DNA of 64,000 nucleotides from contig OY848918.1 of NCBI GenBank assembly GCA_963693285.1, forward strand, positions 11,690,796-11,754,795, given 5' to 3'. Every line of letters begins with the position of its first letter. The first letter of the stretch is position 1. Below, in pieces: positions 16,481-28,260 of this stretch. The notes beneath the pieces are model-generated. The model saw only the letters and a list, made by a program, of their open reading frames with translations. It searched no databases and was not told the origin of the DNA. This stretch comes from Xestospongia muta. Lineage: Eukaryota; Porifera; Demospongiae; Haplosclerida; Petrosiidae. Position numbers and translations under genes: made by a program.

Positions 16481-19400
16481 ATGAGGCTGGTACCAGGAGC
16501 TATTGTCTTTGTCTTGATACTCCAATGCCTAGTAAGTCTTCTATTCATAAGAATAGTCACGACTGGTAGGTCTAGAAAGATGGTTCATACTTCTCAAGAT
16601 CCTTTCCAAATAGCATCTCCCAAAATTCCTGGCTATGTTGAGCCTATAAAACAGCAACTGCATGTAGCTATAAGTAAAGTTAAAGGAGAAGGCTCTATGG
16701 TCAAGAGCAGTGTTAGCTCTCCTCAAGAAGAATCAACTAAAGACACTATGGCACATCTGTCCAAGAACAAAGGAAACTTTGTGGTTAGGAGGAGTGTTAA
16801 CTCTATTGTGCAAGATCTAAAACCAACTATGACACATCTGTCAAAGAACAAAGAAAAAAGTACTATGCATATGGTCAAGAGCAGTGTTAGCTCTCCTCAA
16901 GAAGAATCAACTGAAGACACTTGGGCACATCTGTCCAAGAATAAAGCCAGCTCTAAGTTGTCACACTCAATGGAGAACTTACCACCGCAACCAAAGCAGA
17001 AAGTCAGAGAAGCAACAAGTAAAGGATCTTGATTTATTTGTAGATACTGTCTGTATATTTGCCCAATAGAAAGCAATACTATTGTATGTATAGTTAGTGT
17101 TTAGTGGGTGGAGATCAGTTTAACACACAGAAAAGTATTAGCATGCCAAAAAACAAACACTGCGTATAATATATAGATTATTATACACAGTGCTTGTTTG
17201 TTCAACATATTATATATATTTAATTATTGTAGGTCTATTTTGTGTACTAATCTCATTCTGGTAACTTCTCTGCTTCATTAATAATTTCAGACAAAAAGTC
17301 ATCTGTACATATTTTGATCTGATGATTTTGTTATTTACCAATAGAGCTCATGCAGCAGATGTAAAAATACATTTAAAATATACTGTAAAGATACTTCAAA
17401 GATACTAACAGAGATATCAAAATTTTAATATTTTTAAATATCTTTGAAGTACCTTTGCAAAGTTTAAAATATATCTTTAAAGATATATACTTTAATCTTT
17501 AAAATACTTAGACATATTTTAGAGATATTAAGAAAAATTGATTGACTGTATTTAACTAATAACTTAGAGTCATTAAAACATCTGCTAATGGTGATAAAGT
17601 TACTATCAAAACTGTTATGAGTAAAATTATGGCACCAAGCAGAGTAGAATTGTGACAAGTGTACAATGTATGATGCATCTGATTAATAAAAAAATTTTAT
17701 TAATATCATATTACATGAAACCACATACTACTTTATTAGATGTAAACATCACATACTCTAGTTAATGAAGAAGTGTGTACAGTAACTATATAATGTTCGT
17801 AGTATTGGTTTGTTTTGGTCACTCAGAGTCAATAATAGTGCCAAATAGATTTGATTGGTTGAAATTATGTTAAATCATATTAGCAATGGAAAATATTTTT
17901 GAGATATTCTGATGAAGTTAGTGTCTGTTTAAATTAACATGAACTTTAAATTTCTATAGATTCTTTTTGTATTATTATAACTTTAGCTAATTATTTTATA
18001 TTACCAGTTTCTATGCAGTTTTATAATGTCAACTTGAATTTGTAATGAAACTCTTACTATGACATATATTCATGTACCTATAACAATCATGTACATATTA
18101 AACATTGTTAGTTTATTCCTCCTAATATACTACAAATAGCAATACATCATATTAATTTGTTATTTTAGATTCATGTCACTTATTAGTGGTATATACCTAG
18201 AAATATATCATTCAATGTATGTACACAATAATGGTTCCTTTTATTCTTATAAAAATTAGTTCATAAATTCTCTAGACTAATGACTCTAATAATATATAAC
18301 ACTGTACAAGTAAAGATCCATAACATAGATCTAATTAAATTAAATTCCATATATGGCTATATACTAAATAGTTAATGTATGCTAGTACATAAAGTGTATA
18401 AGTACTACAATGTTTTTTAGTAAGTACTTGCATATAGTCAGTTTAGTGTGTTACAAGTCTATGCATATACATTTCTAGTGAGTTCATGTTTTTCGAAACT
18501 TAAGAAATGTACTCAACAACCTGCTAATATGCAGTACCATATATAGAATCATACTAATGTATTAAACTCACATAACAAATTTATATGCTAAAGTGGCGCA
18601 TTGCTTTTAGCAGTGATATACTTTTCTTAAATACAGGAAAAACGGAACTTTCTGAAAATTCAAGCTTAGTGCCAAAGTTGATGCCTGTTGGTAGAAACGA
18701 TCAGAAAACTCAAAAGACTGTAAGAATCGACAATACAAGAGTTCCATTGCAACTACAAATGGAGCTGCCTAAAAGCGTTTTCACTGAGAACAAACAAATA
18801 AACGATATAAATCAAAAACAGCCTCCACATAAAAGTAAATTACAGAATCACAAAAAGTTTAAAAATGATAAACGCAAAAGGTGGAAGAGGAAAAAACGTG
18901 GCAAACACAATAAACAATTTAAAAGGAAACAGTCTGTTTATAAAGAGGAAGATGACAACAACAAGGTACACCATCAAGAAAATAATATGGAAGGAGAGAA
19001 CTTAGAGAAAAAACAACATAGAAAAATCGAACCACTTGGTATATCACACTATACTTGCTCATATCACTTCACTATGAATTGTAATACAATGATTGTTAAC
19101 ATAACATTTTATTTGTATAGTTGTGAACAAAGGTGATGTCAATAAAAGCCTCAATCCAGATATTTGGGAAAGAGGAAAGGTAAGAGAGAATACATGTTGT
19201 ATGAATCTTCAATACTTTGAGACAGTTTCAGCAACATCAGATTCATCAACTCTGTAACAGATATAATGATACAGAATATACGTCAGCTCAATTTGAACCT
19301 TTGATGGATTCTACTCTTTTCAGTGACAATTATCGTGTTATATTCTGTGCTGTCAAGAAAGCAGGTTGTACAGTCATGTACACATTATTTTTATTATTAC

Positions 19401-20068
19401 AGAATAAGTACACACTACAAGAACTGGAGAATGTTACAAAAATAACACATGAAGATCAATTACTAAAAATAGTCACAATGGACAGTTTACCACGTAAATT
19501 AGCCATGAGAAAATTGAGTATATATTTTAGTTTTACTGTTGTTAGAAATCCTTTGGAACGACTTGTCAGTGCTTATAGAAATAAAATGGAGGAACATGAT
19601 GGATATGAAGACTCTTATTATTTTTGGTTACAAAAGGAGATCATTTCAAGTCAACGTCTAAAGAATAGTAGTGGTCCATCATATCCTACTTTCAGAGAAT
19701 TCATTGAATATCACTTAAAGTTATACTTTCGTTGGTGGGATCCTCATTTTGCACCTTCATCTTATCTCTGTCAGCCATGTCTAGCAAAGTATAGCTTTTA
19801 TCCTAATACTAAATCTCTTGATGATGATGTAAAGTCTGTGTTACATTTGTTAAACATTCCAGAAGAGTATTATTTTTCAAAGAAACTTAGAGACAAAATT
19901 CCAACAACAATCAAAGCTCATGCTCACAATACAAGTTCACTACTATCTCATTATTACTCTCAGTTACCTCATGATGTCAAGAAGAAACTATTTGAGAAGC
20001 TAGCATTTGAATTAGATTATTACTACAGTCTTTATCCAGCAGAGTATGGGATGCATTTACTGTTATAA
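16481..20068 (+). CDS. Golgi carbohydrate sulfotransferase, array copy 1
   Basis: Exons 16481-17018, 18637-19038, 19121-19179 and 19226-20068 join in phase to 613 residues. It is a type II membrane protein with a short N-terminal anchor (AIVFVLILQCLVSLLFI), a long stem of about 330 residues and a C-terminal catalytic domain of the HNK-1/chondroitin-type family (Sulfotransfer_2). Such enzymes move sulfate from PAPS to glycans in the Golgi. The 5'-phosphosulfate loop reads VKKAGCTVMYTLF, the 3'-phosphate site VVRNPLERLVSAYRNKM, and the family segment LCQPCLAKYSFY follows. The stem includes two near-identical 25-residue repeats (16697 and 16871) and a very basic stretch in exon 2. The long intron (17019-18636) is AT-rich without other genes. 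Acceptor sugar cannot be told. The usual lysine after GCT in the P-loop is missing here but present in the relative at 53934. Confidence 0.88.
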
Positions 20069-20240
20069 TTTATCAATAATTTATTATTGACATTATATTT
20101 ATGACAATTAATGATTTTGTAAAAATGGTCCTACCCATATGGGCACCTAAGCAGAAGTTTCGATGCCCTGTCAACGTGGTTGATGAATTTAGATTTGAAG
20201 TCCTTAGGCTTGTATACACTACTCTCTGTGGCAACATATA

Positions 20241-21044
20241 ATGCGGTTGGGATCAAGAGCTAGCACCTTCTATATACTGCATTGCATAATATCTATCCTT
20301 TTCATGAGAGTAGTCGTGACTTCTGTTTTTGTGAGGATAGACATAGAAAAAATAATATTTCTTGTGATCACAAGAAATATTATTCATGAAGTGACTGCAC
20401 ATCTGGTTTTCCAAGTAGCATCTCCAAAAAAAATCCATCTCTGCTAAGCCCATATGCATAGAACAGCAGGTACTTGTATCTATGAACAAAGTTAAAGAAG
20501 GAAGTGCTGTGGTCAAGAGCAGTGGTATATATGTATTTCCTTGTATATTGGCCATGAGAAAATTGATTCTGTATTTTAGTTTTATTGTTGTTAGAAATTC
20601 TTTGGAATGACTTGTCAGTGCTTATAGAAATAAAATGGAGGAACATGATGGATATGCATACAGGCTCCTATAATTTCATCTTTAAAAAGTGGATCATTTC
20701 AAGTCAACATGTACAGAATAGCAGTGCTCCATCATATCCTACTTTCGAGGAATTAATTGAATATCATTTGAAGTTATACTTTCGTTGGTGGGATCTTCAT
20801 TTTGCACCTTCATTTTATATCTGTCAGCCATGTTTAGCAAAGTATAGCTTTTATGCTAATACTAAATCTCTTGATGATGATGTAAAGTCTGTGTTACATT
20901 TGTTAAACATTCTAGAAGAGTATTATTTTTCAAAGAAACTTAGAGACAAATTCCTCCAGCAGTCAAGAAGAAAGTATTTGAAAAGCTAGCATTAGAATTA
21001 TATTATTACTACAGTCTTTATCCAGCAGATCTAGGAAGCACTTA
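20241..21044 (+). pseudogene. Sulfotransferase pseudogene, array copy 2
   Basis: A recognisable anchor exon (starting MRLGSRASTFYILHC) is followed by decayed stem sequence. It then jumps at about 20552 directly into the middle of the catalytic exon (LAMRKLILYFSF). The middle stem exons, the short third exon and the first part of the catalytic exon, including the PAPS loop, are gone. The 3'-phosphate site has an in-frame TGA at 20608. A frameshift and a small deletion follow KKLRDK near 20950. It cannot make an enzyme. It lies 172 bp after copy 1 in the same orientation. Confidence 0.9.
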
Positions 21045-21089
21045 AGGTTATACTTCTATAAGATATATGAAATATTGCCCCTTTATATA

Positions 21090-21132
<43 letters not shown>

Positions 21133-21425
21133 TGTTTTTTCTATAATTTATTTAGTGGCTATTGTACAGCACAGTAAGTCTATACTTAAATGAGAAATTA
21201 CTTCATCCTAGATTCTAGACCCTAAACCCTAACCTTAGAACCTAAATGTATTAATTTCTTATTCAAGTATGCACTTCCTATAATAGATAGGATTGCAATT
21301 TATTTATTAATGGTTATACCCACGTGGCCTAAGCGGAAGTTTTCAATGCCCACGGAAATGACCAACTCGGTTGCACATGGTCTTCCTGTATCGTGGCTAT
21401 CGTTTATTCTGTTTTCTATGCTGGA

Positions 21426-23855
21426 ATGAAGTTAGGCTCCAAAGTGATCTTCTCCTTCTTGATACTTCAGTCTATGGTATCTATCTTTTTCATGATAGTC
21501 GTAAGAGATAAACTTTGTATTTCTTGTAAGTACGGTATTGTATATATTATACGTACTATTATATTATATATACGTACTATTGTATTACATATATATAATA
21601 CATATTATTATACTATATTGTTATATACATAATATGTATGCTATATAAAATGTGGCCATCCTTATGTGATAGGTATTTCAAAGGAAGAAACAGGTACAGA
21701 TTTTCAAACATTTTCAAAAGAATCTGCTGTACAACATCTAGCGAAGAACGCTGTCAGTTCTCTAGACGTTACTTCTCAAAAACAACTGGGTATTGTCAGC
21801 TCCAATGGGTCATTGCAATCACAGGAGAAATTTCTACCAGAACAGTATGCCAAAGGAGGTAAATATGAGAACTGTTGATGTATTAATAATTATAGTAAAT
21901 TATATGAAAAGTAAGCCACTTTGAGTTTCTCCCACTTATAATGGCATCAGCAAATAAAGAGGAGGATTTAATAGACTAATATAGAGTATTGTACTTTTTG
22001 GATTATTTCATGTTATACCGTAATTTCTCTAATTTATATGGATCAGTATTTAACATATCAATAAACATGCTTGCATAGTTTTACAGTGTGTGTGTGTAGG
22101 TTGTTGATAACAATGCTAAAATGACAGACAACATGGGAAGCCATGCATCCTGCATAATATAATTATGTAGTAAGTTGGCAAGCATTGCCATTAACATAAC
22201 TGTGTGATGTGTATAAAACTAATAAAGAAAACAGACATAATTATGAGAGTTCACAAACATAAACTTTATAATATACTATTAGTAAGTATAATAACATCGT
22301 ATTATCAATGTATTATCAATACTATATAAGGACAACATATACTTTTAGATGAAGATTTTTGTATACTTAACTTAATTAGTTGTATGTATAATTACATCTA
22401 TATTTATAATATGTATCTATACAGTGTATTGAAGACTAGCTATATTGTTAATTCATATAGTTATGTATTAATGGTCATTATCCTTCTAATAACAACAGAG
22501 CAACTTCCTAGGAAGTTTACCTTGAGACAAAGGTTAGGGCCTGGAATCACTAATACAAGAAAAAAAGAGCGAAAAACTGATTTAATCAAAAAGCCACACC
22601 TCAAGACTTACAAACTGAAGATTCGCCAACATCAAAAGAAAAAATTACTGACTCCATACAAAAAGAAGTCGCTGAATCTTAAAGGTGATACATTTAAGCT
22701 AAAGAGTCGTACATACAAGAAACTATTAGAAACACTACAACCACAAAACAAGGAAGTAAAAGAACAATTCAAAAGAGTTAAACCACTTGGTAAGCTACAT
22801 ACAGGCTAATCTTGGATCTCATACATTTTACAATAAACGTATAATGCACTTCACTGTGAACTCTAAATGTACATGCATATGACATAACTTTTTATTACAG
22901 TGGTTAACAAAGCAGATATCAATAAAAGCATCAATCCAGATATATGGGAAAGAGGAAAGGTAAATGCAGTACTGATAATGATGTTGTGTCAATATTAATC
23001 ATTTCAATATAGTTTCAGCAACATCAGATTCATCAACTCTGTGAGAGATATAAGAGCACAAAATATACCTTCACTCAATTTAAATCTGTGACACGTTCTA
23101 CTCTTTTCAGTGACAATCATCGTGTTACATTCTGTGCTGTCAAGAAAGCAGGTTGTACAGTCATGTACCCATTATTTTTATTATTACAGAATAAGTACAC
23201 ACTACAAGAACTGGAGAATGTAACAGAAATAACACATGAAGATCAATTACAAAAAGTAGTCACAATGGACAGGTTACCACGTAAATTAGCCATGAGAAAA
23301 TTGAGTATATATTTTAGTTTTACTGTTGTTAGAAATCCTTTGGAACGACTTGTCAGTGCTTATAGAAATAAAATGGAGGAACACGATGGACATGAAGACT
23401 CTTATTATTTTATCTTAAAAAAGCGGATCATTTCAAGGCAACGTCTACACAATAGTAGTGGTCCATCATATCCTACTTTCAGAGAATTCATTGAATATCA
23501 CTTAAAATTAAAGTTTCGTTGGTGGGATCCTTATTTTGCACCTTCATCTTATCTCTGTCAGCCATGTCTAGCAAAGTATAGCTTTTATGCTAATACTAAA
23601 TCTCTTGATGATGATGTAAAGTCTGTGTTACATTTGTTAAACATTCCAGAAGAGTATTATTTTTCAAAGAAACTTAGAGATAAATTTCCACCAACAATCA
23701 AAGCTCATGCTCACAATACAAGTTCACTACTATCTCATTATTACTCTCAGTTACCTCATGATGTCAAGAAGAAACTATTTGAGAAGCTTGCATTTGAATT
23801 AGATTATTACTACAGTCTTTATCCAGCAGAGTATGGGATGCACTTAAGAATATAA
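21426..23855 (+). CDS. Golgi carbohydrate sulfotransferase, array copy 3
   Basis: Exons 21426-21525, 21673-21858, 22499-22789, 22901-22959 and 23013-23855 join in phase to 492 residues. The anchor is IFSFLILQSMVSIFFMIVV. The stem differs from copy 1: one polar exon (SKEETGTDFQ...) and one very basic exon rich in lysine, which ends in the same VKPLG junction as copy 1 (IEPLG). The short exon ending DIWERGK and the 843-nt catalytic exon align with copy 1 without gaps. The catalytic domain carries VKKAGCTVMYPLF, VVRNPLERLVSAYRNKM and LCQPCLAKYSFYANT. The start was set at 21426 because it matches the anchor starts of the paralogues; an in-frame ATG at 21393 would add 11 residues. Role as for copy 1: PAPS-dependent glycan sulfation in the Golgi. 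Confidence 0.87.
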
Positions 23856-25065
23856 AGATATAATATAGTTTATATATATACTGTCTTATATTTTTTTAAA
23901 AGTAGTACATGTCTTCAGTTTGCAATTAATATGAATTACTTGACTCTAAGGAAATCCACAATGAATATTTAAGGTATTTTTGTTTGCCCACCAGGACATG
24001 GTTTGTACACAAACCTATATAAGAGAGATTTGTTTGATTGTTATTGAGTCTTCCTAATGCATTTACTTTAAATGTGATTTTGATCATACTTGTCTCATAT
24101 GTGAACTCTAATATATACAGTTTTGATAGTGTCACATAATAAATTAATATGTAAGACACCTGTATAAACTAATCAATGACTTTTACATTTGTTATTTAGT
24201 TGGTGAAAGTGACTGTCCATATAATTAATTATAAGGAATGGTAGAACTTGCGTTTTAGCAGTATACAATTATCTAGATTCAGCCAACTCTAGTTACTTCT
24301 CTAATTGGGGCTTTATATAGTGATTTCTCATTTGTTTGTCCAGTAATATTCATTAGGGAATTGGCTAAAAACAGATAGGGACACAAAAGTCAACTTGTGT
24401 GACAAGACTTACTGGTAGGTCTGGGGACGAGACTATATCCAAACTTAAGTAACAAAATAACACTCCACTGACATTAAGGTGCTTTAATTGCCCACATCAA
24501 TGGATGTGACAAACATTCTCTAAATAATACTGCCATACTATTCTGTAGTACGATGTTAGAATTGCATACATGCCTACAAAGTACATCTATCATTGGAGAG
24601 CATCAACTGGTATGCTGTTTGACTACTATAGTCACTACAGTATGAGTATACATTTATAAAATACTAAAGTATAGGTCAAAGTGGATTGCCATGTATTTTA
24701 TAATCAACAATTCTATATATAGTGACACAATCACACTACATTACATACACAATAGTTTATTAAATACTCTACTATATATCTTGGATCAAGTTAGTGGGAA
24801 GTTTGAAAGAATTGCCACATCATTTGCCTACTATAATAATTTACTTGCTAACACCAGGGACAAGTGAACAAAGTCAGTGACATTAATGTACTCGATATAA
24901 AATAGTAGTTGATATTAAAGTTTGATATAGTAACCTTCATAGCAATTCATGGAGTCATGTGTAGTTAATATTATATTGTTTGGTCCAATTAATATTTGAA
25001 ATATAATTGTTATGTACATATACAAATAAGTATATAACAGTACATTATGTAGTACTATGTACAGG
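23856..25065. other. Block A downstream flank, no gene
   Basis: This is noncoding by inspection. It aligns in patches with 43777-45440 and 50938-52615, for example around GAATATTTAAG, GTGACAAACATTCTC and ACTCGATATAAAATAGTAG, so it is part of the duplicated block. It carries a fragment of the foldback element described at 41427 and ends at the transposon insertion. Confidence 0.7.
24378..24434 (+). mobile_element. Solo end of the TAGTCTCGTCCCC foldback element
   Basis: These 57 bp match the right end of the complete foldback element (about 41701-41770): GGGACACAAAAGTCAA at one edge and TAGGTCTGGGGACGAGACTA at the other. The left arm is absent. Blocks B and C lack it at the matching place, so it arrived in block A after duplication or was lost from the others. 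Confidence 0.8.
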
Positions 25066-25701
25066 TACACTGCAAAAAATAAAAGTTAAAATAACCATTA
25101 TTCCTGGGTTAAATCCATTGAAACTGAGATGACCTTATTTAAAGTTAATTTAACTACATTAAATGTTAGGTATTTTAAATACAAAATAATTGCTTGCTTT
25201 GACCAATTTTTAGAAGGTTAAAACAACTTCGTATTATTTTACTTGATAGAACCATTTTATTTATTTAAAATTACCTAATTTCAACTGTTAAATTTTAGTT
25301 CTGGATATTGGTTAACTAAACACAGTACTAAGTTAAATTAACCATTATAGTTATGGTAATTGTAAACTTTACTTAAGTTAAAATTGTTAAAACAATGATG
25401 GTTACAATCTATTTAGAAAAATAGATACAATTGCAAGTAAATGTAGAAACTATTTAGCACATACCAATCATAAATGAATTAATATACTTAAAATTAATAG
25501 AATTGGTTAAAATATAGTCTTAATAATCATAATAATATAATGACATTTGAATACATGTCTAATCAATAATGGAAATAAAACAAAATACTAATCATAACAA
25601 TATCACATTTAGAATACAAGTCTTATTAACAATTGAGAAAATAGCAAACACAAAAAAGCTAACCATGATTGTTTAAAATGATAAGATTGAAGTCTTTTGA
25701 G

Positions 25702-28147
25702 CTAAACAACAAACTTTTGTATGTCTGTAGTTACCGTGAGGTACGTAGCATTTTTTTGTTTCTTTTCTTCAGCAGTAGCTGGTAGGTTCCAAATAAATTC
25801 TTGAAAGAATAAGGCCACTTCTTGAACTTGTTTTTCATAGCGTAAGTTGAATATATAATGAGATATGAACCACAAATTCAGCCCTTTAGCAAAATCATTG
25901 GTCTGTGTTAAAACAAGGTCATCCACGAAAACAAAATAATCAGCTGAATCTTGGTTTTCAAAACTGGCAAAGCGTGGGGCTGTTCTCCTTGGACTCCTTG
26001 TAGCAACGTCTGAAGGATCATCAGTCATCTGGGAAGAGCAAACAGATAATAAGTATTAATTAATTACATTAAATTTCCAGTGAATGTCAAGAATAACTAA
26101 TAGTTGCATTAAAGTTGTTTTTATACCATTCAATCTCATGAAAGGTAGCACATGTATGCATTTTCATAAAAGCACATCTTATAACTTACCATACATTTTT
26201 CATATATATAAATTAGTACATCTTCACTTCCTTTTTTTGGTAAAAGTCTACATAAGGCAGATAGAGCAACCTTCTGCTTCTGGTTATCATCACCTAGATT
26301 TAAAAACACCAGATATTAATTTACTACTTCACTTCATAATATTAATAAAGAAATCACCTTTATATTTTGTTTGCTCTATTGAAAGAGTTTCAGCTTGTTT
26401 TCCAGATAAACTAGTGTTACAATATTCTGTAATAGCTGGGACCCACTTATTAGTCCAACAGTCAATGGCAGCTTTAAAGAGTCCTGTCCCTTCAAGAATG
26501 AGATCAACCTCTTGCTCAAGCTATCAAAAAAAGAATATACAAATGAAATTGTAAGAAGCCAATCAGTATTATTTTGCTAGCACTTAAATATTTTTCTATA
26601 AACTTAACATCTTTCATAACATATTATGGTCTATAGAGAAAGCATGTACTTACTATTTAACCTGGTTGCTTAAAGCGGCTTTTAATGTTGACAATAATTC
26701 CTTTCCTCATGCATGGTAAGGGGATCAGCTAGAAATAACATATACTTAGTCTTACCACATAGTTTTTATGTAGCTCATTATAAGTTTGTAATAGACTAGT
26801 TGCACTAATTTCCTCAGAGTCAAGCAAAACATCTTCACGTCTCTTTGTGAATGTCTGCTGAGACAAAGATAACACTATCTCTTTGCGTGGATTTTCTTTT
26901 TGCAATTCCTTTTGTAACAATAATATATTTCGAGATACAGTAACACTATCATCAGCAGTGTCCCTGAGTGGAGGATAACGAGTTAAAAGTAAATTCTTTT
27001 TTTTGGGCCTTCCACGTTTTGATTTTGGGGTTTGATCTACTTCATTGTGACTATTGTGTGGCCTTTTTCGTGGAGTACCTCTCACATTGTGTACTCGTTC
27101 AATAATTTTTTTCTCCCAAGAGCCCTGCAGAGTTAAAACTTGTGATTAACAATTAAGAAACATATATAAACACTTCAATCAGTAAACAAAACCACATTGA
27201 AACCATAATAATTTAGAAGACACCTTTTAACCACAAATTACTTCACAGTTTACACATTATAATAACATATCCACTGTGAATATATTTATGGTAGGCTCTA
27301 GTTTGTAATACATTATAATTATATTTAGGCAACTCACATATCCAGAAACTTTGTGTCCAATATCTTTCATAAAATCATACTTCTTGACTAGCATTTTTGC
27401 AACTTCAGTACAAAATTCTTTATTTGGACTTGAATTAAATGAGTACATTTGAACCACAAGGTCACGAACTATTTCACAACGAATGTCTCTCACCAGGGAT
27501 AGCTTTCGTTCTTCTTCTGTTGGTTTGTTAATGCACTCCATAATAGATGGCCTCCATGTATCCGGTATTTTAAATTCATGCATCATTGCAGAGGCAGAAG
27601 AAGCAACAGAAATGTTGTCAGATTCACTATAGCTTGGAGATGACATTGGTGGAGAATACGGTATAGATTGAGGACTGTTTACTGAATATGGAGATTGCTC
27701 TGATATTTGAGGGGGTTCTGAAGTCTGCATCGAAACTATTTCAGCTGATATAGCTACATGTACCTATACATAAACATTACAATATTTCTTGTATCCATAA
27801 ACATACAATTGAATTATATTTATTCATAGGTCATCATAACTAAATGGAATAAACAACGAATAGCCTACCTTAGCCTGTAATCTTAGTATTTTCTTTACCA
27901 CACCAAGCTTGGACACGAGAGACTTTACTTCATCTTCTGTCAATTCTAAGAAGGCTTCGCCATCAATATCATTACCTGTAACATCAATTCAGTATTCATA
28001 TGTCAGTGTTTCTCGGTACTTACTTTCCAATACGTTACAGACGTCTGACGGTATGCCATTATCCTGTAAAAACATAGCAAGATTCACGGGGTCGATATCA
28101 CGGCTGAACTTAACCAATTCTCCTTCTGATGTAGCAGTTACAGCCAT
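25702..28147 (-). CDS. SAM-domain/AT-hook-like protein of the transposon
   Basis: Seven minus-strand exons (28147-28024, 27975-27869, 27763-27338, 27124-26756, 26520-26358, 26293-26190, 26028-25702) join in phase to 539 residues. Residues 8-75 form a SAM domain (VNLAMFLQDNGIPSDVCNVL, then FLELTEDEVKSLVSKLGVV). A proline- and serine-rich linker follows, then an alpha-helical conserved block (WRPSIMECI to YDFMKDIGHKVSGYGSWE). Next comes an AT-hook-like basic patch (SKRGRPKKK) and a C-terminal globular half. The architecture resembles SAMD3-like proteins that are multicopy in fishes and invertebrates. Here the gene lies inside a transposon, head-to-head with the transposase. I infer a DNA-binding accessory or regulatory factor of the element, by analogy with the second gene of plant CACTA elements, with SAM-mediated oligomerisation. 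No biochemical role is shown by sequence. Confidence 0.8.
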
Positions 28148-28260
28148 TGCTAGCACGCTCTATTGATCTGAGAAATGGCTTGATCTGATTGGCTTAAAAA
28201 TAATGTTGGCGCTAGTAGTTATATAGAGGAAATTAATCAATAGTTATATAGAGGAAATTA
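28148..28260. promoter_or_regulatory. Bidirectional promoter of the transposon
   Basis: Only 113 bp separate the divergent start codons of the SAM gene and the transposase gene. The interval holds a tandem pair of about 26 bp (AGTTATATAGAGGAAATTAA, twice, 28208-28262) that runs into the transposase start. One promoter very likely drives both genes. Confidence 0.6.
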
